This document shows positions 50,004 to 59,181 of a DNA stretch of 64,000 bases, in pieces. A program made the position numbers and the translations under genes. Where the stretch lies: assembly GCF_003351345.1 (NCBI RefSeq), contig NZ_QQTO01000033.1, positions 186,001 through 250,000 of the forward strand. Reading direction: 5' to 3'. The first letter of the stretch is position 1, and each line of letters opens with the position of its first letter. The notes below the pieces were generated by a model, which saw only the letters and a program-made list of their open reading frames with translations, did not search any database and was not told the DNA's origin. Source of the DNA: Allobosea caraganae (GTDB taxonomy: Bacteria; Pseudomonadota; Alphaproteobacteria; Rhizobiales; Beijerinckiaceae).

Positions 50004-50094
50004 GTCATGCTCGCCCTTGTGGCGAGCATCCACGTCTTGGCCCCGATCCTTCATCAGCGAAGACGTGGATGGTCGGGACAAGCCCGACCATGAC
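50004..50094. repeat. Dispersed palindromic repeat, family D (copy 2)
   Basis: GTCATGCTCGCCCTTGTGGC at the left, GACGTGGATGGTCGGGACAA and ACCATGAC at the right. About 90 bp, nearly identical in the arms to the copy at 1443-1530. It separates the convergent FadL-type gene and phaC. Confidence 0.85.
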
Positions 50095-50120
50095 GGGGAG
50101 AGTGGTGTGGCGAGCGCAGC

Positions 50121-51944
50121 CTACACCTTGATCCTCACATAGCTCCCCGGTGCATCCTCGAGCGCCGCGAGCTTGCCGCTGCCGGGCTCGCGCGCCGGCA
50201 CCTGCTTGGGCGCCTGCGCCTTGATCCATTCGACCCAATGCGGCCACCACGAGCCCGGATGCTCGCTCGCGCCCTTGCCCCAGTCCTCGAACGAGCCTGT
50301 GAGCGAGCCGCCGGCCCAGTACTGGTACTTCATCTTGGCCGGCGGGTTGATCACGCCGGCGATGTGGCCCGAGCCCGCCATCACGTACTCCACCGGCCCG
50401 CCGAAGCGCTGCGAGCCGAGGAAGACCGACTGAGCCGGGGCGATGTGGTCTTCCTTGGCGGCGAGGTTGTAGATCGGGATCGTCACCTGCTTCAGGTCGA
50501 GCGCCTTGCCGCCGATCCGCATCTCGCCCTTGGAGAGCCTGTTCTCCAGATAGCAGCTACGCAGGTAGAAGGAGTGGTTCGCCGCCGGCATGCGCGTCGA
50601 ATCGGCATTCCAGTAGAGCAGGTCGAACGCCGTCGGCACCTTGCCCTTCAGGTAGTTGTTGATCGCGTAGGACCAGATCAGGTCGTTGGGCCTGAGCATG
50701 TTGAAGGCGCCGGCCATGCGCGAGCCGTCGAGATAGCCGCGCTGCGCCATCTGCTCCTCGACGGATTTGATCTGCTCCTCGTCGACGAAGACCGAGAGCT
50801 CGCCCGCCTTGGAGAAGTCGACCTGCGTCGTGAAGAAGGTCGCGCTCTCGATGCGCTTGTCCTTGGTCGCGGCCATGTAGGCGAGGGCGACGCCGAGCAG
50901 GGTGCCGCCGACGCAATAGCCGATCGTGGTCACCCTCTTCTCGCCGGTCGCCTGCTCGATCGCGTCGAGCGCCGCGAAGATGCCCTCGCGCATGTAGCTC
51001 TCGAAATCCTTGGCGGCGTGGCGCTCGTCCGGATTGACCCAGGAGATGCAGAAGACGGTGAGCCCCTGCGCCACGCACCAGCGGATGAAGCTCTTATCGG
51101 CGTTGAGGTCGAGGATGTAGAACTTGTTGATCCAGGGCGGCACGATCAGCAGCGGCCGCTTGAAGACCGTCTCGGTCGAGGGCGCGTACTGGATCAGCTC
51201 GATGATCTCGTTGCGGAAGATCACCTTGCCGGGCGTGGTCGCGATGTTGACGCCGACCTCGAAGGCGTGCGCGTCGGACTGGCGGATCTTCAACTCGCCC
51301 TTGCCGGCCTCGATGTCCTCCGCCAGCATCTTCATGCCGCGCACCAGGTTCTCGCCGTTCTGGCGCAAGGTCTCGCGCAGCAATTCGGGGTTGGTGGCGA
51401 CGAAGTTCGAAGGCGAGAGCGCGCTCGCGATCTGCTTGACGTAGAAGCGCGCCTTCTCACGCGTATGCGGGTCGAGGTCCTCGGCCTTGTCGACCATCGA
51501 CTCGGCCCAGCGCGAGCCGATCAGATAGGCCTGCTTGATGAAGTCGAACATCGGGTGGGCCGACCAGTCTGGATCGGCGAAGCGCGCGTCGCGCTTGTCG
51601 GGCTCGGCCACGGCCGGGGCCTCCTCGCCGCCGGCGCGCTTCAGCGTCGAACTCCACAGGTTCATGAAGTCGCTGGTCAGGGAGGCCTGCGCCTCGATGA
51701 TCTTGCGCGGGTCGCTGATCCAGCGCTCGGCGACGCGGCCGATGGTCTTGACCATCTCGCTGGCCTCGTCGGCCGCGCCGGTCTTGGCCTCGCCGCGCTC
51801 GATCGGCTTGAGATAGGCGGCGGTGACCTTGCCGGCCTCTTCCATCAGGCGGCCCATGTTCTGGGCGAGGAGGTCGAAATCGGGCGCCAGCGTGTCGTCC
51901 GGGCCGTTCGCCCCCTTCGACTTGTCGTCCGCTGGCGGGCACAT
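50121..51944 (-). CDS. phaC: Class I poly(3-hydroxyalkanoate) synthase (PhaC)
   Basis: A 607-residue cytoplasmic enzyme polymerising 3-hydroxyacyl-CoA (usually 3-hydroxybutyryl-CoA) into storage polyester. The lipase-like box with catalytic Cys is [12 protein letters not shown]; the Asp and His are in [11 protein letters not shown] and GSGHIAG. The PhaC N-terminal domain ([11 protein letters not shown] to [15 protein letters not shown]) is intact. Length fits class I. The ATG 51944 follows AGGGAGAAG; the longer frame upstream is not needed. The granule and precursor genes (phaA, phaB) are not nearby. Divergent from the small lipoprotein gene. Confidence 0.96.
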   Translation of the reverse strand: MCPPADDKSKGANGPDDTLAPDFDLLAQNMGRLMEEAGKVTAAYLKPIERGEAKTGAADEASEMVKTIGRVAERWISDPRKIIEAQASLTSDFMNLWSSTLKRAGGEEAPAVAEPDKRDARFADPDWSAHPMFDFIKQAYLIGSRWAESMVDKAEDLDPHTREKARFYVKQIASALSPSNFVATNPELLRETLRQNGENLVRGMKMLAEDIEAGKGELKIRQSDAHAFEVGVNIATTPGKVIFRNEIIELIQYAPSTETVFKRPLLIVPPWINKFYILDLNADKSFIRWCVAQGLTVFCISWVNPDERHAAKDFESYMREGIFAALDAIEQATGEKRVTTIGYCVGGTLLGVALAYMAATKDKRIESATFFTTQVDFSKAGELSVFVDEEQIKSVEEQMAQRGYLDGSRMAGAFNMLRPNDLIWSYAINNYLKGKVPTAFDLLYWNADSTRMPAANHSFYLRSCYLENRLSKGEMRIGGKALDLKQVTIPIYNLAAKEDHIAPAQSVFLGSQRFGGPVEYVMAGSGHIAGVINPPAKMKYQYWAGGSLTGSFEDWGKGASEHPGSWWPHWVEWIKAQAPKQVPAREPGSGKLAALEDAPGSYVRIKV

Positions 51945-52061
51945 GGCTCTTCTCCCTTGGCCGTTTCTTATGCGAGAGCACTTGGCTCCCCATTTTGGTC
52001 CCATTAAGGACCTAACCGATATGGTAGAAAAAGCGAATTTTGCAACGTGCCGGGCCAGTTC

Positions 52062-52403
52062 ATGTCGTCCCACATCAATATGACACGGCGCCTGGCGCTC
52101 CTGCTGGCGGTGGCGGCGCAGGGCCTGGTCCTGTCCGGCTGCGGCAAGGACATCGCCGAGGCGACCGGTTTCGCGACCACGCCGCAGGAATCGAAGGCCT
52201 TCGTCAAGGAGGCGCGCCAGGCCGAGGCGGATTACATCCCTGTCGGCAGCGCCGTGACCCGCGCCGCGCCGCGCAAGCCGGTCGCCGATTTCAAGAAGCT
52301 CGAAACCGACCTGGAGGCCAAGCGCATCTCCAACGAGGCCGCCGGCAATCAGGCCAAGCAGCTCGGCACCACCCCGCCGCCGGCGCCCGCTGCCGTTCCG
52401 TGA
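52062..52403 (+). CDS. Small lipoprotein, 113 aa
   Basis: A 113-residue lipoprotein. Signal peptide [20 protein letters not shown] has lipobox LSGC. The mature part is helical and charged ([40 protein letters not shown]) with a Pro-rich end. No domain known. Start is either 52062 or 52080; no clear ribosome-binding site separates them. It lies upstream of alaC with a 154 bp gap and is divergent from phaC. Confidence 0.75.
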   Translation: MSSHINMTRRLALLLAVAAQGLVLSGCGKDIAEATGFATTPQESKAFVKEARQAEADYIPVGSAVTRAAPRKPVADFKKLETDLEAKRISNEAAGNQAKQLGTTPPPAPAAVP

Positions 52404-52557
52404 GGTGTTGCTTCCCGGCCAAGAGTTGGGCCTTTCGTTGAATCTTGCGTTTTTGGGACTGCCCTGACGAAAGATGCGGTGCTAAGGACTGCCCGCGCAA
52501 AAATCTGACCCGCGTGCTAAAAAGGGAAAGCCGACCTCGGCGAAGGACCTGTTCGAA

Positions 52558-53778
52558 ATGACCGATTTCCACCGCATCAAACGACTGCCGCCCTACGTCT
52601 TCGAACAGGTCAACAAGATCAAGGCAGCCGAGCGAGCTAAGGGCGTCGACATCATCGACCTCGGCATGGGCAACCCGGACCTGCCGGCGCCGAAGCACGT
52701 CATCGAGAAGCTGGTCGAGACCGCAGGCAAGCCGCGCACCGACCGCTACTCCGCCTCCAAGGGCATTGCCGGCCTGCGCCGCGCCCAGGCGCATTACTAC
52801 GAGCGCCGCTTCGGCGTGAAGCTCAACCCGGACACGCAGGTCGTCGCCACGCTCGGCTCGAAGGAGGGCTTCGCCAACATGGCGCAGGCCATCACCGGCC
52901 CGGGCGACGTCGTGCTGGTGCCCAATCCGAGCTACCCGATCCACGCCTTCGGCTTCCTGATGGCGGGCGGCGTGATTCGCTCGGTCCCGGCCGAGCCGAC
53001 CCCGGCCTTCTTCCCGGCGCTGGAGCGGGCGATCCTGCATTCGGTGCCGAAGCCGATCGCGCTCGTCACCTGCTATCCGGCGAACCCGACCGCCTATACC
53101 GCCTCGCTCGACTTCTACCGCGACCTCGTCGCCTTCGCGAAGCGCCACGATCTCATCCTGCTCTCGGACCTTGCCTATGCCGAGGTCTATTTCGACGAGA
53201 ACGACCCGCCGCCCTCGATGCTGCAGGTGCCGGGCGCGATGGACGTCACGGTCGAGTTCACCTCGATGTCGAAGACCTTCTCCATGGCCGGCTGGCGCAT
53301 CGGCTTCGCCGTCGGCAACGAGCGCCTGCTAGCGGCGTTGGCACGCGTCAAATCCTATCTCGACTACGGCGCCTATACGCCGATCCAGGTTGCCGCCGCC
53401 GCTGCGCTGAACGGCCCCGACGACTGCATCCGCGAGATGCGCGACATCTACCGCAAGCGCCGCGACGCGCTGGTCGAGAGCTTCGGCAAGGCCGGCTGGG
53501 ATTTCCCGGCGCCGCAGGCCTCGATGTTCGCCTGGGTGCCGATCCCCGAGAAGTTCCGCCATCTCGGCTCGCTGGAGTTCTCCAAGCTGCTGATCGAGAA
53601 GGCCGAGGTCGCGGTCGCGCCCGGCATCGGCTTTGGCGAGCATGGCGACGACTTCGTCCGCATCGCCATCGTCGAGAACGAGCAGCGCATCCGCCAGGCG
53701 GCGCGCAATGTCGGCCGCTTCCTGAAGACCGCCGACCAGACGCTGCACAACGTCATCCAGATGCCGAAGGCTGGGTGA
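52558..53778 (+). CDS. alaC: Alanine transaminase-like class I aminotransferase
   Basis: A 406-residue fold-type I PLP enzyme. The PLP Lys is in MSKTFSMAGWRIGFAVG; the LPPYVFEQVNKIKAAERAKG N-terminus and DLGMGNPDLPAPKHVIEKLV are typical of the AlaC/LL-diaminopimelate aminotransferase group. I favour AlaC because this gene heads a hom-glpX cluster in many alphaproteobacteria. ATG 52558 is directly after the GAAGGACC region. Its product would make alanine from pyruvate. Confidence 0.88.
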   Translation: MTDFHRIKRLPPYVFEQVNKIKAAERAKGVDIIDLGMGNPDLPAPKHVIEKLVETAGKPRTDRYSASKGIAGLRRAQAHYYERRFGVKLNPDTQVVATLGSKEGFANMAQAITGPGDVVLVPNPSYPIHAFGFLMAGGVIRSVPAEPTPAFFPALERAILHSVPKPIALVTCYPANPTAYTASLDFYRDLVAFAKRHDLILLSDLAYAEVYFDENDPPPSMLQVPGAMDVTVEFTSMSKTFSMAGWRIGFAVGNERLLAALARVKSYLDYGAYTPIQVAAAAALNGPDDCIREMRDIYRKRRDALVESFGKAGWDFPAPQASMFAWVPIPEKFRHLGSLEFSKLLIEKAEVAVAPGIGFGEHGDDFVRIAIVENEQRIRQAARNVGRFLKTADQTLHNVIQMPKAG

Positions 53779-53866
53779 AGAGCCTGCTCCATCATTCCCG
53801 CTTCCGCCCGGCGCCTTCGCGCTCTAAGACGGGAGCGGGGCTGATCGTTCAGGGCAGGGGCTCGGC

Positions 53867-54295
53867 ATGTCTAAAGGCCGCTTGATCGGCATCGTCCTGG
53901 GCCTGTTCGCGCTGGTCTGCTTCGTCACCACCTTCGACTATTCGCGCGGCCGCACGCCGGAGACGAAGTCGCAGCTGGTCGCTGACGTCCTGACCGCGAC
54001 CCGCTCCGGCGAGTGCGGCGGCGACGACACCGAGATCGCCAGCCGCTATTTGCCGCTCGGCATGGCACAGGCCGAGGCCGAGCAGGTCATCAATACGATC
54101 GAGATCGTGCCGCCCAAGCCCTGGTTCTGGCAGCCGCAGATCGAGAACGCCACGACCTGGACCGGCGAGACGCTGGAAGCGCTGCGCACCATCAAGACGA
54201 CCGCCTTCGGCAGGCAGGCCCTGCGCCTGCATCTCACCTTCGGCGAGGGCAAGCTGCGCCGGCTCGCGGCGGAAGTGGTCTGCCGCTTCGACTAG
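53867..54295 (+). CDS. Membrane-anchored hypothetical protein, 142 aa
   Basis: A 142-residue protein with an N-terminal hydrophobic anchor (LIGIVLGLFALVCFVTTFDY), then a soluble domain with two Cys (SGECGGDDTEIASRYLPLGM and the last residues VVCRFD) that may pair. No family recognised. The stop codon TAG (54293-54295) lies within the left edge of a family E repeat. It lies 88 bp after alaC on the same strand. Confidence 0.75.
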   Translation: MSKGRLIGIVLGLFALVCFVTTFDYSRGRTPETKSQLVADVLTATRSGECGGDDTEIASRYLPLGMAQAEAEQVINTIEIVPPKPWFWQPQIENATTWTGETLEALRTIKTTAFGRQALRLHLTFGEGKLRRLAAEVVCRFD

Positions 54296-54397
54296 CGCAT
54301 CGGACCGAAAAGTGGAATCCGATTTTCGGAAAGATCCGATGCAATAACAAAGGCCTAGATCGCGGCTCTGCGTCCAATAGGATGCACGGCGATCTAG
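54292..54397. repeat. Dispersed palindromic repeat, family E (copy 2)
   Basis: Same two hairpins as 10089-10193 but inverted: CTAGCGCATCGGACCGAAAA, then GATCCGATGC, TAGATCG...CGATCTA. It supplies the TAG stop of the upstream hypothetical gene. Confidence 0.85.
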
Positions 54398-54531
54398 GCA
54401 GGCTGGGTCGCGCTTCTTACGCTGCAGTCACGGGAGGAGCCGGCCTATGATGGCGCGATCCCGGTCCCGCTTTGCGACGGGCTTCGGGCCGCTGGCGCGA
54501 TGATCGATCGTCCTGTCGCGGAGGAGCGTGC

Positions 54532-55350
54532 ATGGCCACCTCAGACAAGCTCTTCGCCGGCCCTATCCCGGAAATCTACGATCGCCTGCTGGTTCCGCTG
54601 ATCTTCGAGCCCTATGCCGACGATCTCGCCGGGCGCGTCGCCAGGCTGAAGCCGCGGGCGATTCTCGAGATCGCCGCCGGCACGGGGGCGCTGACCCGCG
54701 CCATGGCCTCCAGACTGAACGGCGAGGCGCAGATCACCGCCACCGACCTCAATCAGGCGATGCTCGACCGTGCCGCGGCGCGGCAGGGGGCGGATGCCGC
54801 CATCCTTTGGCGCCAGGCTGACGCCAGCCTGCTGCCGTTCGGGGACAAGGGCTTCGATCTCGTCGCCTGCCAGTTCGGCGTGATGTTCTTCCCCGACAAG
54901 GTGCAGGCCTATCGCGAGGCTCTCCGGGTGCTGAGGCCCGGCGGGCACTACCTCTTCAACGCCTGGGACGGGATGGCGGCGAACGAATTCCCGCATGTCG
55001 TCTCCGACGCGGTGCAGGCGCTGTTCCCGGAGGATCCGCCGCGCTTCATCGAGCGGACGCCGCATGGCTATCATGATCCCGAGCGCATCCGGGAGGAACT
55101 CACTGAGGCCGGCTTCCACGCCGTCATGATCGAGGCGCTGAGCCGGACGTGCCGGGCGCATTCTGCCCAGGAGGTCGCGACCGCCTTCTGCCAGGGCACG
55201 CCCTTGCGCAGCGAGATCGAGGCGCGCTCGCCCGGCGATGGGCTGGAGGCGGCGACCCGGGTTGCGGCCGAGGCCCTGACGCGCCGCTTCGGCAGCGAGC
55301 CGATCGAGGGGCAGGTGAAGGCGTTCGTCGTCACGGCGCTGCGTCCCTGA
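54532..55350 (+). CDS. Class I SAM-dependent methyltransferase
   Basis: A 272-residue methyltransferase. SAM motif I is ILEIAAGTGALTRAMASRLN, the acidic motif is ITATDLNQAMLDRAAAR, motif II is DLVACQFGVMFFPD, and motif III is LRVLRPGGHYLFNAWDGM. It is similar to generic ubiquinone/menaquinone-type methyltransferases (UbiE/COQ5-like), but the substrate is not decidable. ATG 54532 follows GGAGGAG-like sequence. It separates alaC from hom, which are often closer in related genomes. Confidence 0.88.
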   Translation: MATSDKLFAGPIPEIYDRLLVPLIFEPYADDLAGRVARLKPRAILEIAAGTGALTRAMASRLNGEAQITATDLNQAMLDRAAARQGADAAILWRQADASLLPFGDKGFDLVACQFGVMFFPDKVQAYREALRVLRPGGHYLFNAWDGMAANEFPHVVSDAVQALFPEDPPRFIERTPHGYHDPERIREELTEAGFHAVMIEALSRTCRAHSAQEVATAFCQGTPLRSEIEARSPGDGLEAATRVAAEALTRRFGSEPIEGQVKAFVVTALRP

Positions 55351-55434
55351 GCCCGACGGCGCCGCGAAGCGCTCGGGGCCGCCTTGCGCGCCGCCTCCGT
55401 TGACTCGTCCGTTGCCGCATGCGACCCCGGCGGC

Positions 55435-56781
55435 ATGACGACGCTCGCTTCTTCCTCCGGTCTTGCCCCCTTGCGCATCGGTGTCGCTGGCCTCGGTACG
55501 GTAGGCACTTCGGTGCTGCGCATCCTGCGACGCCAGGAGAACGCGCTCGCCGCCCGCTGCGGCCGCGCGGTGCGCATCACCGCCGTCTCCGCCCGCGACC
55601 GCAGCCGCGACCGCGGCATCGACCTCTCCGGCCTCGCCTGGTTCGACGATCCGGTCGAGCTCGCCCGCTCGCCGCAGATCGACTGCCTGGTCGAACTCAT
55701 CGGCGGCTCCGACGGCCCGGCCAAGGCGGCGGTCGAGGCGGCGCTTTCGGCTGGAAAATCGGTCGTCACCGCCAACAAGGCCCTGCTCGCCCATCATGGC
55801 GTCGCATTGGCGACGCTGGCCGAGGAGAAGGGCGTCGCGCTCGCCTTCGAGGCCTCGTCGGCCGGCGGCATCCCGGTGGTGAAGACGCTGCGCGAGGCGC
55901 TCTCGGGCAACAACGTCACCCGGCTCTACGGCATCCTCAACGGCACCTGCAATTACATCCTCTCGCGCATGGAGCAGGAGGGGCTGACCTTCGAGGCCTG
56001 CCTGAAGGACGCGCAGCGCCTGGGTTATGCCGAGGCCGACCCGACCTTCGACGTCGAGGGCTACGACACCGCCCATAAGCTCGCCATCCTGACCAGCCTC
56101 GCATTCGGCACGAAGATCGACGCCGAAGCGATTCATGTCGAAGGCATTTCCTCGATCGCGCCGCTCGACCTCAAGATGGCCGACGAGCTCGGCTACCGCA
56201 TCAAGCTGCTCGGCGTCGCCGAACGCACCAAGACCGGCATTGAGCAGCGCGTGCACCCGACCATGGTGCCGAAATCCTCCGCCATCGCGCAGGTCATGGG
56301 CGTCACCAACGCGGTGACCATCGACGCCGACGCCGTCCGCGAGATCACGCTGGTCGGCCCCGGCGCCGGCGGCGACCCGACCGCCTCCGCCGTCGTCGCC
56401 GATATCGCAGATGTCGCGCGCGGCACTGCCGGGCTGCCCTTCGGCCTGCCGATCGCCCGCCTGGAGCAGCCGACGCGCGCGCCGATGCAGCGCCATGAGG
56501 GCGGCTATTACGTGCGCCTCGCCGTTGCCGACCGCCCCGGCGCGGCGGCCGCGATCGCCACCCGCATGGCCGAGGCCGACATCTCGCTGGAGAGCATCGT
56601 CCAGCGCCGCTCCGAAGCCGCCGTCGCGCGCGATCCAGGCGGCCGCTCCGGGGCGCCGGTGCCGGTCGTGCTGATCACCTACGCCACCAGCGAGGCCGCG
56701 ATCCGCGCCGCGCTGGAGAAGGTCACGGCCGATGGTCACATTGCCGAGCCGCCGCAGGTGATAAGGATCGAACGGGAATAG
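55435..56781 (+). CDS. hom: Homoserine dehydrogenase
   Basis: A 448-residue NAD(P)H-dependent enzyme making homoserine from aspartate semialdehyde. N-terminal nucleotide-binding GVAGLGTVGTSVLRILRRQE, catalytic-domain GNNVTRLYGILNGTCNYILS and AEADPTFDVEGYDTAHKLAI with the conserved Asp/Lys, and a C-terminal ACT domain (YYVRLAVADRPGAAAAIATR). The ACT domain suggests threonine feedback. ATG 55435 chosen; 55384 is an in-frame alternative lacking support. Followed by glpX 84 bp on. Confidence 0.96.
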   Translation: MTTLASSSGLAPLRIGVAGLGTVGTSVLRILRRQENALAARCGRAVRITAVSARDRSRDRGIDLSGLAWFDDPVELARSPQIDCLVELIGGSDGPAKAAVEAALSAGKSVVTANKALLAHHGVALATLAEEKGVALAFEASSAGGIPVVKTLREALSGNNVTRLYGILNGTCNYILSRMEQEGLTFEACLKDAQRLGYAEADPTFDVEGYDTAHKLAILTSLAFGTKIDAEAIHVEGISSIAPLDLKMADELGYRIKLLGVAERTKTGIEQRVHPTMVPKSSAIAQVMGVTNAVTIDADAVREITLVGPGAGGDPTASAVVADIADVARGTAGLPFGLPIARLEQPTRAPMQRHEGGYYVRLAVADRPGAAAAIATRMAEADISLESIVQRRSEAAVARDPGGRSGAPVPVVLITYATSEAAIRAALEKVTADGHIAEPPQVIRIERE

Positions 56782-56865
56782 GGCAGTGGGCTCGGGCAGT
56801 CTGTTAGGCTGCCGTTCAACTGCCTGCCGCCAAATGCCCCGACGCCAGATAAAGGGAACCGCCGC

Positions 56866-57861
56866 ATGTCCGAACTGACGATCTCCTCCGCCCAGATCAT
56901 CGAACGCTTTCTCTCGATGGAGCTGGTGCGCGTCACCGAGCGCGCCGCCGTCTCCGCCGCCCGCCTGCGCGGCCACGGCAACGAGAAGGCGGCCGACCAG
57001 GCGGCGGTGGATGCGATGCGGCGCGAACTCAACCGCCTGCCGATCGACGGCGAGATCGTCATCGGCGAGGGCGAGCGCGACGAGGCCCCGATGCTCTTCA
57101 TCGGCGAGAAGGTCGGCCTCGGCACTGGCCCTAAGGTGCATATCGCGGTCGATCCGCTCGAGGGCACCACGCTTTGCGCCAAGGACATGCCCGGCTCGAT
57201 CGCCGTCATGGCCATGGCCGGCGCCGGCCAGCTGCTTTATGCGCCCGACGTCTACATGGACAAGATCGCGGTCGGCCCCGGCTATGCGCAGGGCGTGATC
57301 GATCTCGACGCCTCACCGGCCGACAACATCAACGCGCTGGCCAAGGCCAAGGGCGTCAAGCCGCATGAGATCTCGACGCTGATCATGGACCGGCCGCGCC
57401 ACGCCGCGCTGATCGAGGCCGTGCGCAAGACCGGCGCCTCCATCCGCCTGATCACCGACGGCGACGTCGCCGGCGTGATCTTCTGCACCGAGCCGGAGAA
57501 GACCGGCATCGACCTTTATCTCGGCATTGGCGGCGCACCCGAGGGTGTGCTCGCGGCTGCGGCTCTGCGCTGCGTCGGCGGCCAGATGCAGGGGCGGCTG
57601 ATCCTCGACACCGAGGAGAAGCGGGTCCGCGCCCACGGCATGGGCGTCCTCGACCCCAACAAGAAATACGACATGTCGGAAATGGCCTCGGGCGACGTCA
57701 TCGTCTCCGCCACCGGCGTCACCGATGGCGGCATGCTCTCGGGCGTCAAGTTCGGCAAGGACGTCATCGAGACCGAGACCATCGTCTACCGCTCGATCAC
57801 CGGCACGGTCCGCCGCATCTATGGCGAGCACCGCGAGTTCGGCAAGTTCAAGCTCGACTAA
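56866..57861 (+). CDS. glpX: Fructose-1,6-bisphosphatase class II (GlpX)
   Basis: A 331-residue metal-dependent phosphatase of gluconeogenesis and the Calvin cycle. The class II signature is visible: IGEGERDEAPMLFIGEKVGL and VDPLEGTTLCAKDMPGSIAV (Asp-Pro-Leu-Glu-Gly). The start at 56866 follows AAGGGAACCG. It lies with hom in the conserved order hom-glpX-recJ; recJ is separated here by three accessory genes. Confidence 0.96.
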   Translation: MSELTISSAQIIERFLSMELVRVTERAAVSAARLRGHGNEKAADQAAVDAMRRELNRLPIDGEIVIGEGERDEAPMLFIGEKVGLGTGPKVHIAVDPLEGTTLCAKDMPGSIAVMAMAGAGQLLYAPDVYMDKIAVGPGYAQGVIDLDASPADNINALAKAKGVKPHEISTLIMDRPRHAALIEAVRKTGASIRLITDGDVAGVIFCTEPEKTGIDLYLGIGGAPEGVLAAAALRCVGGQMQGRLILDTEEKRVRAHGMGVLDPNKKYDMSEMASGDVIVSATGVTDGGMLSGVKFGKDVIETETIVYRSITGTVRRIYGEHREFGKFKLD

Positions 57862-57900
57862 GGGCAGGGCGGCGCCTGCCCGCTTCGCGGCCCAGAACAC

Positions 57901-58015
57901 CCTCAGCCCTCATCCTGAGGAGCGAGCTTTAGCTCGCGTCTCGAAGGATGCTCCAGTGCTCTCTGGAGCATCCTTCGAGACGCCGCTTCACGGCTCCTCA
58001 GGATGAGGGCTGAGG
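57901..58015. repeat. Dispersed palindromic repeat, family A (copy 4)
   Basis: A near-perfect palindrome, CCTCAGCCCTCATCCTGAGG to CTCAGGATGAGGGCTGAGG, with GTCTCGAAGGATGCTCCAG inner arms. It lies 39 bp after glpX. The best preserved copy. Confidence 0.92.
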
Positions 58016-58136
58016 TTCCCGGCAGCTTGGCCATGCCGAGGCGTCATCGCCGCTGTTCCCGCAATGGCGGTGGATTTTACCTGCTGCATCAGGACAATGC
58101 CGGCCTGACTTGAGAACCGGATTCCGGGGGGAAACA

Positions 58137-59159
58137 ATGGCCAGCGCGACCAGGTACGACACGATGAAGTATAACCGCTGCGGCCGCAGCGGATTGATGC
58201 TGCCGCCGATCTCGCTCGGCCTCTGGCACAATTTCGGCGAGACCACGCCGCACGACACCGGCCGCGCCATCTGCCGCACGGCCTTCGACCTCGGCATCAC
58301 CCATTTCGACCTCGCCAACAATTACGGCCCGCCGCCCGGCTCGGCCGAGACCGCCTTCGGCGAGATCCTGCGCCAGGACTTCGCCGACCATCGCGACGAA
58401 CTGGTGATCTCGACCAAGGCCGGCTATCGCATGGGGCCCGGCCCCTATGGCGAGTGGGGCAGCCGCAAGTACCTGCTCTCCAGCCTCGACCAGAGCCTGA
58501 AGCGGATGAAGCTCGACTATGTCGACATCTTCTACTCGCACCGCTTCGACCCGAACACGCCGCTCGAAGAGACGATGGGCGCGCTCGACACCGCTGTGCG
58601 CCAGGGCAAGGCGCTCTATGTCGGCCTGTCCTCCTACAACTCGCAGCGCACCCGCGAAGCCGCCGCGATCCTGCGCCGCCTCGGCACGCCCTGCCTGATC
58701 CATCAGCCGAGCTATTCGATGCTCAACCGCTGGATCGAGGAGGACAAGCTGCTCGACACGCTCGACGAGGAGGGCATCGGCTCGATCGTCTTCTCGCCGC
58801 TCGCCCAGGGCATGCTGACCAACAAGTACATTGGCGGCGTGCCCGAGGGCAGCCGCGCCGGCAAGAAGGCGCCCTCGTTCCGCGACGGCTTCCTCAGCGA
58901 CGACAACCTGCGCCGCATCAAGGCGCTGAACGACATCGCCGCCAGCCGCGGCCAGAGCCTCGCCCAGATGGCGATCGCCTGGGTCCTGCGCGGCGGCCGC
59001 GTCACCTCGGCGCTGATCGGCGCGAGCCGGCCGGAGCAGGTCGCCGACTGCGTCGCGGCGCTGGCGAAGCCCTCCTTCACGGCCGAGGAGCTCAAGCTGA
59101 TCGACCAGCATGCCGGCGAGGGCGGCGTCAACATCTGGGCCGCCTCGGCGGAACGCTGA
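58137..59159 (+). CDS. Aldo/keto reductase (YghZ/MgrA-like)
   Basis: A 340-residue NADPH-dependent oxidoreductase of the aldo/keto family. The catalytic tetrad is Asp (THFDLANNYG), Tyr (same segment), Lys (VISTKAGYRM) and His (IFYSHRFDPN). It is close to E. coli YghZ, an L-glyceraldehyde 3-phosphate reductase (GPPPGSAETAFGEIL and the KLDYVDIFYSHRFD region are shared from memory). The extended Tyr-Arg-Met-Gly-Pro-Gly loop matches too. ATG 58137 follows GGGGGG. Separate transcript from glpX. Confidence 0.9.
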   Translation: MASATRYDTMKYNRCGRSGLMLPPISLGLWHNFGETTPHDTGRAICRTAFDLGITHFDLANNYGPPPGSAETAFGEILRQDFADHRDELVISTKAGYRMGPGPYGEWGSRKYLLSSLDQSLKRMKLDYVDIFYSHRFDPNTPLEETMGALDTAVRQGKALYVGLSSYNSQRTREAAAILRRLGTPCLIHQPSYSMLNRWIEEDKLLDTLDEEGIGSIVFSPLAQGMLTNKYIGGVPEGSRAGKKAPSFRDGFLSDDNLRRIKALNDIAASRGQSLAQMAIAWVLRGGRVTSALIGASRPEQVADCVAALAKPSFTAEELKLIDQHAGEGGVNIWAASAER

Positions 59160-59181
59160 GAGCTCGGGCCCGGGCCCGGTC

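Noticed and set aside
52500-52530. GCTAAAAAGGG before alaC, similar to the 3' end of a SAM-II riboswitch
   Set aside because: The 5' stem and the GATTT/pseudoknot partner are missing and alaC is not a methionine gene; a repeated GTGCTAA is present but no pseudoknot fits.
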